From positions 62,001 to 126,000 of the forward strand of contig NZ_JBBUKT010000008.1 in the NCBI RefSeq assembly GCF_038066715.1: a DNA stretch of 64,000 nucleotides, written 5' to 3'. The DNA comes from Luteolibacter sp. Y139 (lineage in GTDB: Bacteria; Verrucomicrobiota; Verrucomicrobiia; Verrucomicrobiales; Akkermansiaceae). Below, one piece after another: positions 63,409-64,000 of the stretch. The notes below the pieces were generated by a model. It was not told where the DNA came from and ran no database searches. It was given only the letters and a program-made list of their open reading frames with translations. Numbering within the stretch: position 1 is the stretch's first letter; each line of letters starts with the position of its first letter. The position numbers and the translations under genes are program-made.

Positions 63409-64000
63409 ATGTCGAACGCAATCACCCTTCACCCCGTTCCTCCCATGACCGCTCAAGACAAGATCCAACAACTCGCGATGGCCGCTCTCCGCTCCGCTCC
63501 GTCGCCAGCAGGCGCTCCGAAGCCGTCCACGTTCATGGCGGATCCGGAAAAGCTGCGTGCCATTCCGACGGCTGCTCCGATCGAGCCGACTGCGAAAGCT
63601 GAGCCAGCCGCTCCCGTCACTCCTTCGATGCCGGTGACCGAGGCAGGCCTCCAACCGGAAGCCAAGCCCTTCAAGGATGAAGGTTGCCCGGAACTCCGCG
63701 CGATGATCGAGGAGCGCGACGCGACTAAGGAGAAGTCACACAAGCGCAAAAGCCTGGCCGTCACCTGCTCTCTTCTCGCCATGCTGGCCGCCTTGGGTGG
63801 TTGGTTCGCGGTGAGCCCCTCGGCCCAGGCCAAGGTCGCCAAGATCGTCCCTCTGATGAAGGCGTCGGTGCAAGACGTGAAGTCGCTGGCGAACACCAAG
63901 AAGAATTTCGACAAGCAGCTCGAGAAGATCGGCAATCATGGCAACCAGATCGCCGACGCGACCCGCGCGATGGGCGTCGACCCGGACTCGGTGCCCAAGG
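63409..64000 (+). CDS. Partial membrane protein with Pro/Ala-rich N-terminus, cut by window edge
   Basis: The plus strand is open from ATG 63409 (or 63445) to the end of the window, about 197 residues with no stop. Residues 1-100 are hydrophilic and Pro/Ala/Thr-rich (SAPSPAGAPKPST; PIEPTAKAEPAAPV). A cluster of charged residues (EERDATKEKSHKRKS) precedes one membrane segment (about 122-140, LAVTCSLLAMLAALGGWFAV). The part after it is a helical, Lys/Asn-rich region (VQDVKSLANTKKNFDKQLEKIG), which suggests a coiled coil. A 125-bp upstream gap likely holds the promoter. The layout recalls the other coiled-coil membrane proteins at 36-39 kb but lacks their beta domain in the visible part. Confidence 0.65.
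   Translation, partial: MSNAITLHPVPPMTAQDKIQQLAMAALRSAPSPAGAPKPSTFMADPEKLRAIPTAAPIEPTAKAEPAAPVTPSMPVTEAGLQPEAKPFKDEGCPELRAMIEERDATKEKSHKRKSLAVTCSLLAMLAALGGWFAVSPSAQAKVAKIVPLMKASVQDVKSLANTKKNFDKQLEKIGNHGNQIADATRAMGVDPDSVPK

Overview
The window is GC-rich, densely coded chromosomal DNA from a Gram-negative bacterium. It is most likely a member of Verrucomicrobiota (order Verrucomicrobiales; the gene style resembles Luteolibacter or Haloferula). This rests on gene content only: a 2,770-residue passenger-repeat (autotransporter-associated repeat) protein, an RCC1/Ig surface protein, several secreted proteins ending in a D-x-D-x-D-G plus beta-sandwich tail, outer-envelope lipoproteins, a PagL-like outer-membrane protein and few obvious Shine-Dalgarno sequences. 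No rRNA, tRNA or CRISPR array was seen.

Layout. 0-4 kb: a truncated membrane gene, two paralogous membrane proteins with Pro/Ala-rich tails, a cupin operon and an RlpA-like lipoprotein. 4-10.5 kb: an RCC1 surface protein, then a probable island holding a one-gene ABC-type ATPase fused to a SAM methyltransferase, a long perfect dyad and the C-terminal remnant of a RepA-like ATPase. 10.6-15.4 kb: a PA14/GH43-type secreted enzyme and two membrane proteins, with many small hairpin repeats. 15.4-22 kb: a two-component system made of a nine-sensor-domain hybrid kinase and an NtrC-type sigma-54 activator. 22-33.7 kb: the giant passenger-repeat protein and two further secreted proteins. 33.9-36 kb: a 2-keto-3-deoxygluconate-type kinase and a 2-hydroxyacid dehydrogenase. 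36.2-39.6 kb: a four-gene cassette of coiled-coil envelope proteins, three of which share a small beta domain. 40-52.3 kb: mostly housekeeping (MetE/MetR, SufS, RlmH, GlyRS, Tag) mixed with a rhomboid-like pseudoenzyme, a bacterial lysyl oxidase homologue, an EF-hand lipoprotein and a royal-jelly/yellow-family protein. 52.4-59.6 kb: a DUF4139 operon, an acyl-CoA transferase-GNAT fusion translationally coupled to an AcuC-like deacetylase, and a PagL-like envelope operon. 59.6-64 kb: a subtilisin-like protease, an amidohydrolase-Rieske pair and a truncated membrane protein.

How parts fit. The kinase and activator form one operon and probably control sigma-54 genes elsewhere. The CoA-transferase/GNAT plus deacetylase pair recalls the acuABC logic of reversible acylation control. 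Five secreted proteins share one C-terminal module and may share an export or anchoring route. At least three families of small palindromic repeats sit at gene 3' ends and may act as terminators, REP-like elements or mRNA stabilisers.

The strongest candidates for something undescribed are the ATPase-methyltransferase fusion gene in its island-like setting (7.9-10.5 kb) and the coiled-coil envelope cassette (36.2-39.6 kb).
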